Made by a program: the position numbers and the translations under genes. 6,582 nt of DNA from an uncultured Tepidimonas sp. (GTDB taxonomy: Bacteria; Pseudomonadota; Gammaproteobacteria; Burkholderiales; Burkholderiaceae_C): the NCBI GenBank assembly GCA_937949455.1, contig CALEDU010000200.1:1-6582 (forward strand). The letters are read 5' to 3'. The notes beneath the pieces are model-generated. The model was not told the origin of the DNA. It saw only the letters and a program-made list of their open reading frames with translations, and did no database searches. This document shows, piece after piece, positions 6,572 through 6,582 of the stretch. Each line of letters begins with the position of its first letter. The first letter of the stretch is position 1.

Positions 6572-6582
6572 CCGCCCTCAGG

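Overview
The window is a compact, GC-rich piece of bacterial chromosome with all supported genes on the minus strand. Read in the direction of transcription (high to low coordinates) the order is fimV, truA, trpF, trpB, trpA and the first 32 codons of accD. This order, together with the accD N-terminus that opens MSWLEKLLPPKI and the FimV architecture, points to a betaproteobacterium, most likely of the order Burkholderiales and perhaps Comamonadaceae-like. The genus cannot be fixed from the sequence alone.

Layout: 6582-6311 is a leader without a convincing gene. It holds a perfect 7-bp stem-loop, a possible -10 box near the window edge and an extended -10 promoter candidate. fimV (6310-3908) encodes a large inner-membrane, peptidoglycan-binding polar hub protein. 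After 35 nt comes truA (3872-3084), a tRNA pseudouridine synthase. After 45 nt comes trpF (3038-2355), then 47 nt containing a GC-rich hairpin, then trpB (2307-1000), which overlaps trpA (1003-158) by 4 nt in an ATGA junction. After a further 61 nt accD begins at 96 and runs out of the window.

How the genes fit together: trpF, trpB and trpA cover the isomerase step and the last two reactions of tryptophan synthesis. The earlier steps (trpE, trpG, trpD, trpC) are not here, so this is the downstream half of a split trp pathway. The trp genes sit between housekeeping genes for tRNA modification (truA) and fatty acid synthesis (accD, carboxyltransferase beta subunit of acetyl-CoA carboxylase). 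All gaps are short and none contains a recognisable intrinsic terminator, so read-through from fimV or truA into accD is plausible but is an inference. No trp attenuator leader peptide is visible ahead of trpF or trpB.

I found no mobile element, CRISPR array, RNA gene or defence-like cassette, and no previously undescribed system. This is an ordinary core-genome region. The points most worth a second look are the fimV start and leader, the repeated acidic D-L-D motifs in the cytoplasmic part of FimV, the hairpin between trpF and trpB, and the lack of a Shine-Dalgarno sequence before trpF.
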